A DNA stretch of 64,000 nucleotides from Alphaproteobacteria bacterium (lineage in GTDB: Bacteria > Pseudomonadota > Alphaproteobacteria > Rickettsiales > Deianiraeaceae), in NCBI GenBank assembly GCA_025363115.1, contig JANYEN010000057.1:1-64000 (forward strand), given 5' to 3'. How positions within the stretch are numbered: the stretch's first letter is position 1; each line of letters begins with the position of its first letter. The notes under the pieces are model-generated. The model did not search any database. It was not told the DNA's origin and worked only from the letters and a program-made list of their open reading frames with translations. The translations under genes and the position numbers were made by a program. Shown here piece after piece: positions 35,504 through 43,479 of this stretch.

Positions 35504-36472
35504 ATTTTTTAAAGTGTTTATAAACAATTTATTTGGATTGTTATAACAAAAAGGCGTGCCTATATTGTTGGCTTGGTGGATTGCCAAGTTAAGAGGAATG
35601 TTATCTTGGGCTTCTATTACAACATCAGACATGTTATTTATTTTGCTAATTATAGGAATACCAAAGCCAGTAAAAAGTGTAACAGTTTTGTTGGTGTTTA
35701 TTTCGGATAATCTGTCGTTGGTGCTAACTGTAATAATACCTTCAAGAGGATAATTTTGCATTAATGAAATATGAATATCGCCAGTACCTGGGGGTGTGTC
35801 TACTATTAAATAGTCTAAATCATTCCAATTTGTTTGTCTAAACATTTGGTGTAAAGCTTTAGAAAGCATCGGTCCTCGCCATATTATAGGTATTTCCAAA
35901 TCATTTAATAAGCCAATGGATACCAATTGAATATTATACTTAATTATTGGATTTAATTTTGCATTATCGGTAGATAGTTTTTGATTTTCAATGCCAAAAA
36001 TAGTTGGTATTGATGAACCATAGATATCAGCGTCAAGAATACCTACTTTGTAACCCAAGCTATTTAAAGTGACTGCTAAATTACTAGTTACAGTAGATTT
36101 ACCAACTCCCCCTTTACCTGAACAAACAGCAATTATTTTTTTTATTCCTTCGATAGGTTTAAATATTCCATCAAGGCTAATTGTTTGGTTGTTATTAATA
36201 GGGATGTTTTTTACATTTTTACCTATAAAAACCAGCCTAGATAATACCGATAAATTATAAAAAGCTACCACAGCTCCTCTAATTTTTTGCTCAATTAAAG
36301 TTAATGAATTAGAATTGATATTTAAATCTCCTAAATCGATAATAATTTTTATTGACTGCTGTTTAAATAAGCTAAGCGAAGGAATAATGTGGCATATAAT
36401 TTTATGTTGTTTTAAAGTTTGGCAAGTTTCGGGCATTTTTAGTGAATAAATCACATCTAGTAATTTATCCAT
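35489..36472 (-). CDS. apbC: Mrp/ApbC-type iron-sulfur carrier ATPase
   Basis: P-loop NTPase of the Mrp/NBP35 family that carries and transfers Fe-S clusters. It has an N-terminal MIP18-like domain of about 90 residues, the deviant Walker A 'AVCSGKGGVGKSTVTSNLA' near residue 115, switch 'LDADIYGSSIPTIFG', and 'YLIVDTPPGTGDIHISLMQ'. The 327 residues are normal. The usual C-terminal CxxC is not visible at the expected place; 'TPFCYNN' has one Cys only, so cluster binding may be altered. Seven bases separate it from sdhC, an apt pairing since succinate dehydrogenase needs three Fe-S clusters. Confidence 0.9.
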   Translation of the reverse strand: MDKLLDVIYSLKMPETCQTLKQHKIICHIIPSLSLFKQQSIKIIIDLGDLNINSNSLTLIEQKIRGAVVAFYNLSVLSRLVFIGKNVKNIPINNNQTISLDGIFKPIEGIKKIIAVCSGKGGVGKSTVTSNLAVTLNSLGYKVGILDADIYGSSIPTIFGIENQKLSTDNAKLNPIIKYNIQLVSIGLLNDLEIPIIWRGPMLSKALHQMFRQTNWNDLDYLIVDTPPGTGDIHISLMQNYPLEGIITVSTNDRLSEINTNKTVTLFTGFGIPIISKINNMSDVVIEAQDNIPLNLAIHQANNIGTPFCYNNPNKLFINTLKNLQKP

Positions 36473-36479
36473 AATTTTA

Positions 36480-36854
36480 CTAAATAATAATCCAAATTAA
36501 AAAAATTGATACAATAACCGCACTTAAAAGCATACCATATGCAGTAATTTTAATGGATTTATTAGTAATATTGGTAGTTATGTCGAAATATAGATATCTA
36601 ACTCCGTTACTAATATGATAGGCAAAACCTACGCAACACGATATTAAAAAAACTTTAGTAAAAAAATATATTACTTTGTTTTCAAGCCAATTTTGTGGTA
36701 CAGATGAATTGTTATAATAACAATATACAAAAAAAATAGCAATTATTGTAGTGCTAAAAAATAAAGCCACTCCAGATAAACGATGTAGAATAGATAAAGT
36801 GTTGGTAATTTGCCATTTATATATTGATAAATGTGGAGAAAGAGGTTTTTGCAT
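36480..36854 (-). CDS. sdhC: Succinate dehydrogenase cytochrome b556 subunit
   Basis: Membrane anchor of complex II, binding heme b and ubiquinone. 124 residues with three membrane helices. Family markers: 'RPLSPHLSIYKW'-like 'KPLSPHLSIYKWQITNTLSILHRLSGVALF' at the N-terminus and 'GFAYHISNGVRYLYFD', whose His is the heme ligand. sdhD and sdhA do not follow; sdhB is 13 kb away at 50044. The operon is therefore split. It is upstream of apbC on the same strand. Confidence 0.94.
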   Translation of the reverse strand: MQKPLSPHLSIYKWQITNTLSILHRLSGVALFFSTTIIAIFFVYCYYNNSSVPQNWLENKVIYFFTKVFLISCCVGFAYHISNGVRYLYFDITTNITNKSIKITAYGMLLSAVIVSIFLIWIII

Positions 36855-36931
36855 AATTAAATATAATACTGTAATTAGGTTTAGACTAAATGATAATTTT
36901 TTAATATCAAATTTTAGTTTTTAGTAAAAAT

Positions 36932-37252
36932 TTATACTTTATTAAAATAAATCATTGTAAATATTCCTGTCATAATTATGGCTATTCCTAAAATATCAAA
37001 TTTTGAGGGTGCTATTTTCTCATAAACAGACATCCATATCACGCTTGCAATAATATATATTCCTCCATATATTGTATAGATTTTTCCAGTAGATTGTATT
37101 TCAATGCGTGCAAGTAAATAAGCAAAAAACCCAAGAGAGGTAATTGAAAATGGTAATAAAAATAACGATTTTTTTAACACTAATATTGAATAAAGCAAAT
37201 AACAACCTAATATCTCAAAAATGGCAGCAAAAATATAATATATAAAAATCAT
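36932..37252 (-). CDS. UPF0060/YnfA family membrane protein
   Basis: 106 residues, four membrane helices. The family pattern 'AAIFEILGCYLLYS', 'FLLPFSITSLGFFAYLLAR', 'GKIYTIYGGIYIIASVIWMSVYEK' and 'DILGIAIIMTGIFTMIYF' is complete, though the usual 'GRAYAAYGGVYI' Arg and Ala are changed. It belongs to the small multidrug resistance-like fold; its transport role is not settled. Downstream of ispE on the same strand with a 15-base gap. Confidence 0.9.
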   Translation of the reverse strand: MIFIYYIFAAIFEILGCYLLYSILVLKKSLFLLPFSITSLGFFAYLLARIEIQSTGKIYTIYGGIYIIASVIWMSVYEKIAPSKFDILGIAIIMTGIFTMIYFNKV

Positions 37253-37267
37253 ATCTAATTTTTATGA

Positions 37268-38266
37268 TTATTGCATGGCCAAGAGATTAAAATCTTTTTC
37301 GGAATGAAATAAATTAGGTTCATAACTAGGCATTATATTTTCGAATTCAATAACTGGTAATATTTTAACTTTTTTAATAAAACAATTACCAAAAGAGCTG
37401 CGTAATGAAAATGCCAAACGGTCGGCTGAATTATTATTTTTACATATAGCAAAACAGGTTGGTCCCGCACCAGACATGCCACTTGCTAAGGTAAAAATAC
37501 TAGATTCTAGTGTTGATAATACTTTGCTAATGCTGGGGCTAAAGTGAATTGCAGGATCTGTTAAATCGTTGCCATTATTTATAATAATTTGTAATATTTT
37601 ATTTAAATCCAATTCAGTATTATAATCTTGCTGAGGGTGATTGTTTGATATTCTTAATTGTTTATAAATTTTTTGTGTTGAGGCTTTAAGCCCATAGCAA
37701 ATAAGTACAGCATAAGTTTCTTTTTGCTCCAAATTAACAGGCTTAATAATCTCTCCTATTCCTTCACAAATTGCCATTTTTGGTTGCATAAAAAAAGGAA
37801 TATCCGACCCTAAACTTTGTGCAAGTTGTATTAATTTGGTAGAAGAGATTTTAAGATCAAAAAAATTGTTTAAAAATCTTATTATAGTGGCTGCATTACT
37901 TGATCCTCCTCCCAAACCAGAAGATACTGGAATATTTTTTTGCAGGATAATATCAAAATTAGTAGGAATAGCAAATTCTTTATGCATTAATTCAATAGCT
38001 TTCATTATAAGATTATTGTTCATTGAATCAAAATCATTGCGTAATCCAAAGCAAAATTGACCTTGGGTTTTGAAGCTTGGACAATTAGCAGAATTTGGCT
38101 GAATAGCAATTATGTCATGTAAGTCAGTGTAGGCAAATAACGATTTTAATAAATGAAACCCATCTGAGCGCTTACCCGTAATTGTAAGAGTTAAATTAAG
38201 CTTTGCATATGATTTAAGATAATATATGGGAGAGACTTTCTTATCGCTTTTACACAGTAACGTCAT
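37268..38266 (-). CDS. ispE: 4-diphosphocytidyl-2-C-methyl-D-erythritol kinase
   Basis: GHMP kinase of the non-mevalonate route to isopentenyl diphosphate, which feeds UppS and ubiquinone. 'YAKLNLTLTITGKRSDGFHLLKSLF' is the N-terminal substrate site, 'IPVSSGLGGGSSNAATIIRFLN' the ATP loop and 'SGMSGAGPTCFAI' the third GHMP motif. The ATG at 38266 is chosen because the longer frame to 38317 runs into tRNA-Phe. At 333 residues it is slightly long because of a tail of about 20 residues after 'PVIEF'. Confidence 0.94.
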   Translation of the reverse strand: MTLLCKSDKKVSPIYYLKSYAKLNLTLTITGKRSDGFHLLKSLFAYTDLHDIIAIQPNSANCPSFKTQGQFCFGLRNDFDSMNNNLIMKAIELMHKEFAIPTNFDIILQKNIPVSSGLGGGSSNAATIIRFLNNFFDLKISSTKLIQLAQSLGSDIPFFMQPKMAICEGIGEIIKPVNLEQKETYAVLICYGLKASTQKIYKQLRISNNHPQQDYNTELDLNKILQIIINNGNDLTDPAIHFSPSISKVLSTLESSIFTLASGMSGAGPTCFAICKNNNSADRLAFSLRSSFGNCFIKKVKILPVIEFENIMPSYEPNLFHSEKDFNLLAMQ

Positions 38267-38282
38267 AATACAAATAATAAAA

Positions 38283-38358
38283 TGGTGCCCTGAGACGGAA
38301 TTGAACCGACGACACAAGGATTTTCAGTCCTTTGCTCTACCAACTGAGCTATCAGGGC
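38283..38358 (-). tRNA. tRNA-Phe (GAA)
   Basis: 76 bases on the minus strand: acceptor GCCCTGA/TCAGGGC, D-loop GCTCAGTTGGTAGAGC, anticodon stem-loop with GAA in 'GGACTGAAAATCC', T-arm GGTTCAATTCC, and an encoded CCA end (38283-38285). It precedes ispE by 16 bases on the same strand. The transposon at 38422 inserted about 60 bases upstream of it, which may have changed its promoter. Confidence 0.97.
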
Positions 38359-38413
38359 AAACATATATTCTGATAAGTTTTTGTTCAGTGTTTTTAAAAT
38401 CAATCTTTAATTA

Positions 38414-38421
38414 AAATTTTT
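38414..38421. repeat. Target-site duplication, left
   Basis: AAATTTTT directly before the left terminal repeat; identical to 41180-41187. Confidence 0.75.
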
Positions 38422-38443
38422 GGTATTTATATACTTATTCCCC
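38422..38443. repeat. Left terminal inverted repeat of the transposon
   Basis: 22 bases, reverse complement of 41158-41179 with one mismatch (position 13, C against T). Begins with GG, as IS1595-family ends do. Confidence 0.85.
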
Positions 38444-38461
38444 TAAAAAGAAGAAAAACGG

Positions 38462-38490
38462 TTGACAATTAAATATTAAATGTTATTTAA
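38462..38490 (+). promoter_or_regulatory. Possible promoter of the transposon genes
   Basis: Consensus TTGACA at 38462-38467, then AT-rich sequence with a weak -10 (TATTTA or ATTTAA, spacing 16-17) at 38484-38490. It lies inside the element, just after the left repeat, so cargo expression travels with it. Confidence 0.4.
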
Positions 38491-38520
38491 ATCAGTAGTT
38501 TAATTAATTTGATTACCAAA

Positions 38521-39448
38521 ATGTTTAAAAATATTATGGATTTAACAGACTTTTTCAAAGACGAAGAGTTTTGCCATAACTTTTTGAAAGACAAATTTTG
38601 GGGTGCAAATAGAGAAAATATGAAATGTCCGCACTGTGGTTCTGTTCACATAACAGAATTTGCTGATTATAAGAAAAATCGTTGTGGCGATTGTAAATTA
38701 GAGTTTTCAATCCGTAAAAATACCATATTTGATAATAGCAAAATATCACTTAAAAAATGGTTTATGGTTATTTTTCTTGCTAATTCAAACAAAAGAGGTG
38801 CAAGTTCTTGTGATATTGCTAGAAAAGTGGGCGTTACACAAAAAACAGCGTGGTTTATGTTGCACAGAATTAAAAACGCTGATAGCCTTAGCATTAATAA
38901 TAAAACTTTTTCAGGAACTGTAGAAATAGACGAAGCGTATATTGGTGGTAAAGAGGGTAACAGACACGCAAAAGATAAAAAAGAGACTGGAGAAAAAGAA
39001 AAAACTGTTGTGTTGGGAATGGTCAATAGAGAAACTGGACAGGTTAAAGCAATGAAAGTACCTACGGCTGAAAAAGAATGGTTACTACCAAAGATTAATA
39101 TGACTGTAGAAAAAGGGTCAACTATTATTACCGATACATACCAAGCATATAAGGCTTTAAAGAAAAAATATAAACATAAATCAGTTAAGCATAGTAGCGG
39201 AGAGTATGTAAAAATTGACGCAAAAACTGCTTTCAAAATACATACAAATACAGTGGAAGGCTTTTGGGCTATTGTAAAAAAAACAATCAATGGCACGCAT
39301 TATTGGATTTCTAAAAAACACACTCAAGCCTATTTAAAATGAAATGACTTTTAGATACGATACTAGATACTTTAACGATAATGAACGCTTTATGTTCTTT
39401 ATTGAAAGGGCTTTTGGTAAACTAACTTATGAAACATTAATATCTTAA
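38521..39448 (+). pseudogene. IS1595-family (ISXO2-like) transposase, one frameshift near the end
   Basis: N-terminal zinc ribbon (CPHCG...CGDC), HTH region (SSCDIARKVGVTQKTAWFMLHRI), and ISXO2-like DDE core: 'GTVEIDEAYIGGKEGNRH', 'STIITDTYQAYKAL' and 'IHTNTVEGFWAIVKKTINGTHYWI' (N in place of the third acidic residue with following E, as in the family). The frame stops at 39340-39342 after 'QAYLK', but reading one base on gives 'NEMTFRYDTRYFNDNERF', ending 'TYETLIS' at 39448, the normal family end. One extra A in the AAAA run at about 39334-39339 explains it. A +1 frameshift at AAA-TGA is an alternative. Start taken at ATG 38521; 38536 is possible. Confidence 0.88.
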
Positions 39449-39452
39449 TATT

Positions 39453-40565
39453 ATGACAAAAGCGTTAGTGCATATACCTGAATTACATAATAACAATTAT
39501 ACTTTTTTTGAAGTTTTAGATAAACTATGCTATAAAAACATTAATCACGATTTTACCTTTACAGATATTAGTAAAGAGTGGAATACTGGTAAAAAAACAG
39601 ATTTAACTGCTATTGATTTATTCTGTGGCTGTGGTGGTATTTCAAAAGGTTTAGAAATGGCAGGTATTAATGTTGTTGCTGGTTTAGACTTCTTTAAAGA
39701 AGCTGGCGAGACTTATAAAAACAATTTTAATCATAAATTCGTTTATGGCGATATAACCAAAAGTGAAACCAAACAGGCATTGTATGATACGATTAAACAG
39801 GAATTAAAGGGTAGAAAATTAAACATTGTAGCTGGTGGCTTTCCTTGTCAAGGCTTTTCAATGTCTGGCAAAAGAGATATTGATGACCCTAGAAATAAGT
39901 TATATTTAGAAGCACTTGATGTTGTAAAAACATTAAACCCAGAGTTTGTATTTTTAGAAAATGTTAAGGGTTTGCTTTCAATGGACGGAGGCAAAGTAAA
40001 ACAGAGAATTTTAGAAGACTTTAAAAATATTGGTTACGATATGCAAGCACATATTTTAAGCTCTGCCGAATTTGACACACCACAAAAAAGAGAAAGAGTT
40101 ATATTTATTGGCAATAGAATTGGTAAAAAGATTTTATACCCACAAAGTATTATCAAAAATGGCAAATATAAAACAACAAAAGATGCTATTGAGGATTTAA
40201 TGAATAAAAAAGAAGACAAGGTATTTAGCCATATAATGACTAAACATAATAAAGAAATGCAAGATAGATTAATGCAGGTTCAAGAGGGTAAAGCATTATA
40301 CAGTAATTATTCTGATGCTTGGAAAAAATGCCCTTGGAACGAACCATCTTGCACGATAAAAGAAAACCACGGAGGGGTTAATATACACCCTAAACTGCCT
40401 AGAGTTTTAACTGTGCGTGAGTGTGCAAGAATACAAAGCTTCCCTGATAATTTTTTGTTTAAAGGCACGAAATCAAAGCAATTAGTTCAAATTGGTAACG
40501 CAGTTCCGCCAAATCTTTCAAAGGCTGTTGGTTTATCTATTATCAAAAGCTATGAGCAAAACTAG
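39453..40565 (+). CDS. DNA (cytosine-5)-methyltransferase
   Basis: Type II modification enzyme, 370 residues. Motif I 'AIDLFCGCGGISKGLEMAG', motif IV 'GGFPCQGFSMSGKR' with the catalytic Cys, motif VI 'FLENVKG', motif VIII 'QKRERVIFIG', and motifs IX-X 'RVLTVRECARIQSFPDNF' and 'QIGNAVPPNL' are all present. A short target-recognition region lies between VIII and IX. About 50 extra residues precede motif I. It begins four bases after the transposase end, and its last 14 bases overlap the restriction gene. The target sequence cannot be read from the protein. Confidence 0.95.
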   Translation: MTKALVHIPELHNNNYTFFEVLDKLCYKNINHDFTFTDISKEWNTGKKTDLTAIDLFCGCGGISKGLEMAGINVVAGLDFFKEAGETYKNNFNHKFVYGDITKSETKQALYDTIKQELKGRKLNIVAGGFPCQGFSMSGKRDIDDPRNKLYLEALDVVKTLNPEFVFLENVKGLLSMDGGKVKQRILEDFKNIGYDMQAHILSSAEFDTPQKRERVIFIGNRIGKKILYPQSIIKNGKYKTTKDAIEDLMNKKEDKVFSHIMTKHNKEMQDRLMQVQEGKALYSNYSDAWKKCPWNEPSCTIKENHGGVNIHPKLPRVLTVRECARIQSFPDNFLFKGTKSKQLVQIGNAVPPNLSKAVGLSIIKSYEQN

Positions 40566-41166
40566 TAAGGTTTCTTTATTTCTTGAACTGGCAAAACCTG
40601 ATGAAACTGGCAATTCAAGAAAAGTTGCTATTGACGAATTTATTGGAAAATACAGTAGATTAAAAATGGGTCACGGCGGAGACTGGTGTCGCTCTGATGG
40701 AAACCTTGCGAGAATGTATATTGTTGAAAGATTTAAAGAAAGCAATAATAACGCAATTACAGCGGTGCAACTTTTTGGTTTTAACACCAAAAAACAAATT
40801 TACAAACAAATCAGAAGCGATATTGTCAAAAAAATATCGTCTCAAAAGTGTGCGGTTTTAAATATTGGCAATGTTGAAGTTGACCATAAAGACGGACATA
40901 GAGATGATTATGATAATTTGAAGCCAGAAAAACAAAAGTTAGAAGATTTTCAGCCATTATCGTCAGCCGTGAATAAAGCTAAAAGACAACATTGTAAAGT
41001 TTGTAGAAATACAAAGAAGCGTTTTGATGCAAGAGTTTTAGGTTTTTCAAAAGGTTGTTGGGCTGGTAACGGCGTTTATCGTGGCACTTGCGTTGGTTGT
41101 TATTGGCACGATGTTAAGAAATTTAATCAAGAAATAAGTAAAAGTTCTAGTGATAAGGGGGAATAA
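40552..41166 (+). CDS. Putative type II restriction endonuclease, HNH-type
   Basis: 204 residues from the ATG at 40552 (a longer frame to 40492 lies wholly inside the methyltransferase). An HNH-like site is visible: 'VLNIGNVEVDHKDGHRDD' (Asp-His), then 'DFQPLSSAVNKAKRQHC' (Asn), with two Cys pairs 'CKVC' and 'CVGC' that probably bind structural zinc. The N-terminal half has no recognised motif and probably reads the target. Position after a C5-methyltransferase with translational overlap is the classical arrangement of a small type II system. Recognition site unknown. The final codons run into the right terminal repeat of the transposon. Confidence 0.8.
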   Translation: MSKTSKVSLFLELAKPDETGNSRKVAIDEFIGKYSRLKMGHGGDWCRSDGNLARMYIVERFKESNNNAITAVQLFGFNTKKQIYKQIRSDIVKKISSQKCAVLNIGNVEVDHKDGHRDDYDNLKPEKQKLEDFQPLSSAVNKAKRQHCKVCRNTKKRFDARVLGFSKGCWAGNGVYRGTCVGCYWHDVKKFNQEISKSSSDKGE

Positions 41167-41179
41167 ATATATAAATACC
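41158..41179. repeat. Right terminal inverted repeat of the transposon
   Basis: 22 bases, inverted partner of 38422-38443. Its inner part codes for the final residues and stop of the restriction enzyme. Confidence 0.85.
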
Positions 41180-41187
41180 AAATTTTT
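41180..41187. repeat. Target-site duplication, right
   Basis: AAATTTTT directly after the right terminal repeat; identical to 38414-38421. Confidence 0.75.
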
Positions 41188-41218
41188 ACTTTTTATAAAA
41201 TAAATCTTAATTAATTAA

Positions 41219-41761
41219 CTATTTATTGAGTTCAAAAATAACTGTAATTTTTTGATCTTCTCTTAAAATTTTAGGATTTTGATTATTATAGGGACTGGGC
41301 ACATAAAATGAATAGCCAAAGCTTTTATTTATATAACTTTGCTCTTTTTGATTTTCTTTTTTATCACTTTTTTTACCATAAAAAGCTAAAATGTTATTTT
41401 TTATTTCAACAACTATATCTTCTTTTTGGTATCCCGAAAATGTTAATTCATATTTATAAAATTTATCTTTTTTATCTACGATAACTTCGGTGCTAGCATC
41501 ATTATTTAATTGGCTAGATTGATAAAAAGTTTTGTTGACGTCATCTCTTATTTTATCAAAAAAATTTAACGAAGAATTATGCCAATCTAATATTATTTTT
41601 TCAAAGTTAAATAAATCATTCTCTTTTTTTTGATGATTATTTTTTATAATTGTTTCCGCAACGATCGTGCCACATATACCACATAACAAGGCAATTATGG
41701 CAATTCCTACTTTTGATAAAATAAAATTTTTAAATTTTAAAATTTTTTCATTAATATTCAT
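41219..41761 (-). CDS. Membrane-anchored Hsp20/alpha-crystallin-like protein
   Basis: 180 residues from the ATG at 41761 (the longer frame starts with TTG and adds hydrophobic residues). A single membrane segment (GIAIIALLCGICGTIVAETII) near residue 20 is followed by a charged linker and, from about residue 95, an alpha-crystallin-like domain: 'YKYELTFSGYQKEDIVVEIKNNILAFYGKK', 'FGYSFYVPSPYNN' and a last strand 'QKITVIFELNK'. Typical small heat-shock proteins are soluble oligomers; here the domain would sit in the periplasm or face the cytosol from an anchor. The C-terminal I-x-I motif is absent. It lies just outside the transposon's right end. Confidence 0.65.
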   Translation of the reverse strand: MNINEKILKFKNFILSKVGIAIIALLCGICGTIVAETIIKNNHQKKENDLFNFEKIILDWHNSSLNFFDKIRDDVNKTFYQSSQLNNDASTEVIVDKKDKFYKYELTFSGYQKEDIVVEIKNNILAFYGKKSDKKENQKEQSYINKSFGYSFYVPSPYNNQNPKILREDQKITVIFELNK

Positions 41762-41836
41762 ATAAAAAAAATTAATTATAAAGTTATTAAACAATATAAT
41801 AATTAATTCATTAAAATTCAAGGTTTTGGGTATATT

Positions 41837-43279
41837 TTAAGCCATATAAAGCTTGATAATAGCCTTTTCCATCGTAAGAGTTCTTTTGCCTTTAAAAAGG
41901 CAAATATCTTGATCTTCAATTTTTGATCTTATAACTTTTATTAAACCCCCAATATGCTTAAAATGTTCACCTTTAATATGTTCTGGTAAAACATTAAACA
42001 AGTATTTCATACCTTCTCCTACGCAGTATACTTTATCAATTTTATTAATTAATATAAACTCAGACATTTTTTCGTGATATAAAGACATATGATCACCTAA
42101 TTCTGCTATGTCTCCTAAAAAACATACGGTTCTGCGATCAGGGTAAGTATTTTTAAAGACTCCCATAGTTTCTAAAGCGGCTTTTAATGCTTCAAAGCTA
42201 CAATTATGAGTATCGTTAATAACAGTTATTTTCTTTTTATTAACATAAAGATATTCAATATTTCCACGGCCTTCTACAATTTCAAAACTGCTAATTGACT
42301 TAACGGCATCTTCTATATTTACTTTAAAAAGTTTAGCAACTGCAAAAGCAAACAAACTATTAAAAGCATTATGAACTACAATACCATTAATAGAACAGTT
42401 AGCAATTTGAGGGGTAGCACTTTTAGTTATTACTTTAAAATTAATGTAATAATCATTTAAAGAGCATGTACCTAAATATAAATGAGAAGAATCTTTTTTT
42501 CCGATGCGAACTATATTTTTAACCCCAAGTTTAACAACTTCTTGACGAATGTCTTCAAAATATTGATTTTCTTCATTTAAAATTACTATTCCTCCTGGTT
42601 GAAGTCCACTACAAATAGAAGCTTTTTCTTTTATAATATCTGTAATTCCATTAGGAAAGTTACCTAAATGGGCTATACCTACACCAGTAATAATTGTAAT
42701 ATCTGGATTAACTAGCTTAGCCAAAGGCTCTATCTCACCAACATGATTGGTTCCAATTTCTACAATTGCAATATCACAAGTAAGACTCAAATTTATAAGA
42801 GTTAAAGTTACTCCAAAAAAATTATTATAACTTTTATAAGAAGATTCTACTTCAAAGAATTTACCTAAACAGGTGGCAATTAGGTTTTTGGTAGTTGTTT
42901 TACCCACACTGCCCGTGATTGCAATGAATCTTGTTTTAGCCATTAGACTTCTTTTATATTTTGCTAAATCTGACATAAAATCCATTATGTTGGCTACATG
43001 TATAACCGCTACTTCTAATTTTTTTACTAAATTTTGTATTTCTTCATCAAATCTTTCCACTACTATACATTTTGTGCCTCTTAATACTGTTTGTTCAATG
43101 TAATCATGACCATCGTTATTTGGACCTTTATAGCATATAAACATTGAATTTGAAGTAGTTATACGACTATCTAAACAAACCGATTCTATACAAATAGGAG
43201 ATTTTAGATTTGTATATAATATATTTGGAAGTGCTAAAATTAAATCATTAATATTAAAAAGTTTTGCAAAAAGAGCCAT
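41837..43279 (-). CDS. murF: UDP-N-acetylmuramoyl-tripeptide--D-alanyl-D-alanine ligase
   Basis: Adds D-Ala-D-Ala to the muramoyl tripeptide, the last cytosolic step of peptidoglycan precursor synthesis. The substrate domain has 'ESVCLDSRITTSNSMFICYKG', the ATP loop is 'AITGSVGKTTTKNLI', and the central domain carries 'YNNFFGVTLTLINL', 'IGTNHVGEIEPLAKLVNPDI' and 'NDTHNCSFEALKAALE'. The 480 residues are normal. Other mur genes are not adjacent. About 200 bases separate it from nrdB, on the opposite strand. Confidence 0.95.
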   Translation of the reverse strand: MALFAKLFNINDLILALPNILYTNLKSPICIESVCLDSRITTSNSMFICYKGPNNDGHDYIEQTVLRGTKCIVVERFDEEIQNLVKKLEVAVIHVANIMDFMSDLAKYKRSLMAKTRFIAITGSVGKTTTKNLIATCLGKFFEVESSYKSYNNFFGVTLTLINLSLTCDIAIVEIGTNHVGEIEPLAKLVNPDITIITGVGIAHLGNFPNGITDIIKEKASICSGLQPGGIVILNEENQYFEDIRQEVVKLGVKNIVRIGKKDSSHLYLGTCSLNDYYINFKVITKSATPQIANCSINGIVVHNAFNSLFAFAVAKLFKVNIEDAVKSISSFEIVEGRGNIEYLYVNKKKITVINDTHNCSFEALKAALETMGVFKNTYPDRRTVCFLGDIAELGDHMSLYHEKMSEFILINKIDKVYCVGEGMKYLFNVLPEHIKGEHFKHIGGLIKVIRSKIEDQDICLFKGKRTLTMEKAIIKLYMA

Positions 43280-43370
43280 AATTAATTATTAAAAAAATAA
43301 CCTTGTTAATTGACAATCTAAAAAATAGTATAATTTTTATTAAAAATACTACTTTAGAGGCGATAATAAA

Positions 43371-43394
43371 ATGCAATATCTTTTACATATATAA
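43371..43394 (+). other. Possible leader peptide upstream of nrdB
   Basis: A 7-codon frame (MQYLLHI) starts 10 bases after a good ribosome binding site (AGAGG, 43356-43360) and follows a TATAAT at 43329-43334. It ends 85 bases before nrdB. It may be a small leader or chance. Confidence 0.25.
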
Positions 43395-43479
43395 ATGACA
43401 AATAAATTTATTTTTATAAGCTTGTGTTTTAAGATAAAAGTTATTTTCTTTTATTTGAAATAAATAATTTTAAAAGTTT

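Larger units (their letters stand above)
38422..41179 (+). mobile_element. IS1595-type transposon carrying a restriction-modification system
   Basis: 2758 bases. Terminal inverted repeats of 22 bases (38422-38443 and 41158-41179) start GGTATTTATATA and differ at one position. The element is bordered by a perfect 8-base direct repeat AAATTTTT (38414-38421 and 41180-41187), the target-duplication size known for the IS1595 family. Inside, in one direction and tightly packed: transposase (frameshifted), C5-cytosine methyltransferase, HNH-type restriction enzyme. The last codons of the restriction gene lie within the right repeat, so the cargo is an integral part of the element. It is inserted between tRNA-Phe and the Hsp20-like gene. 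Confidence 0.9.

Noticed and set aside
38267-38317. Upstream extension of ispE through 17 extra codons
   Set aside because: It runs across the tRNA-Phe gene; family proteins start near the ATG at 38266.
38555-39296. Long antisense frames inside the transposase gene
   Set aside because: They mirror the coding strand, have no family features, and the sense strand has clear ISXO2 motifs.
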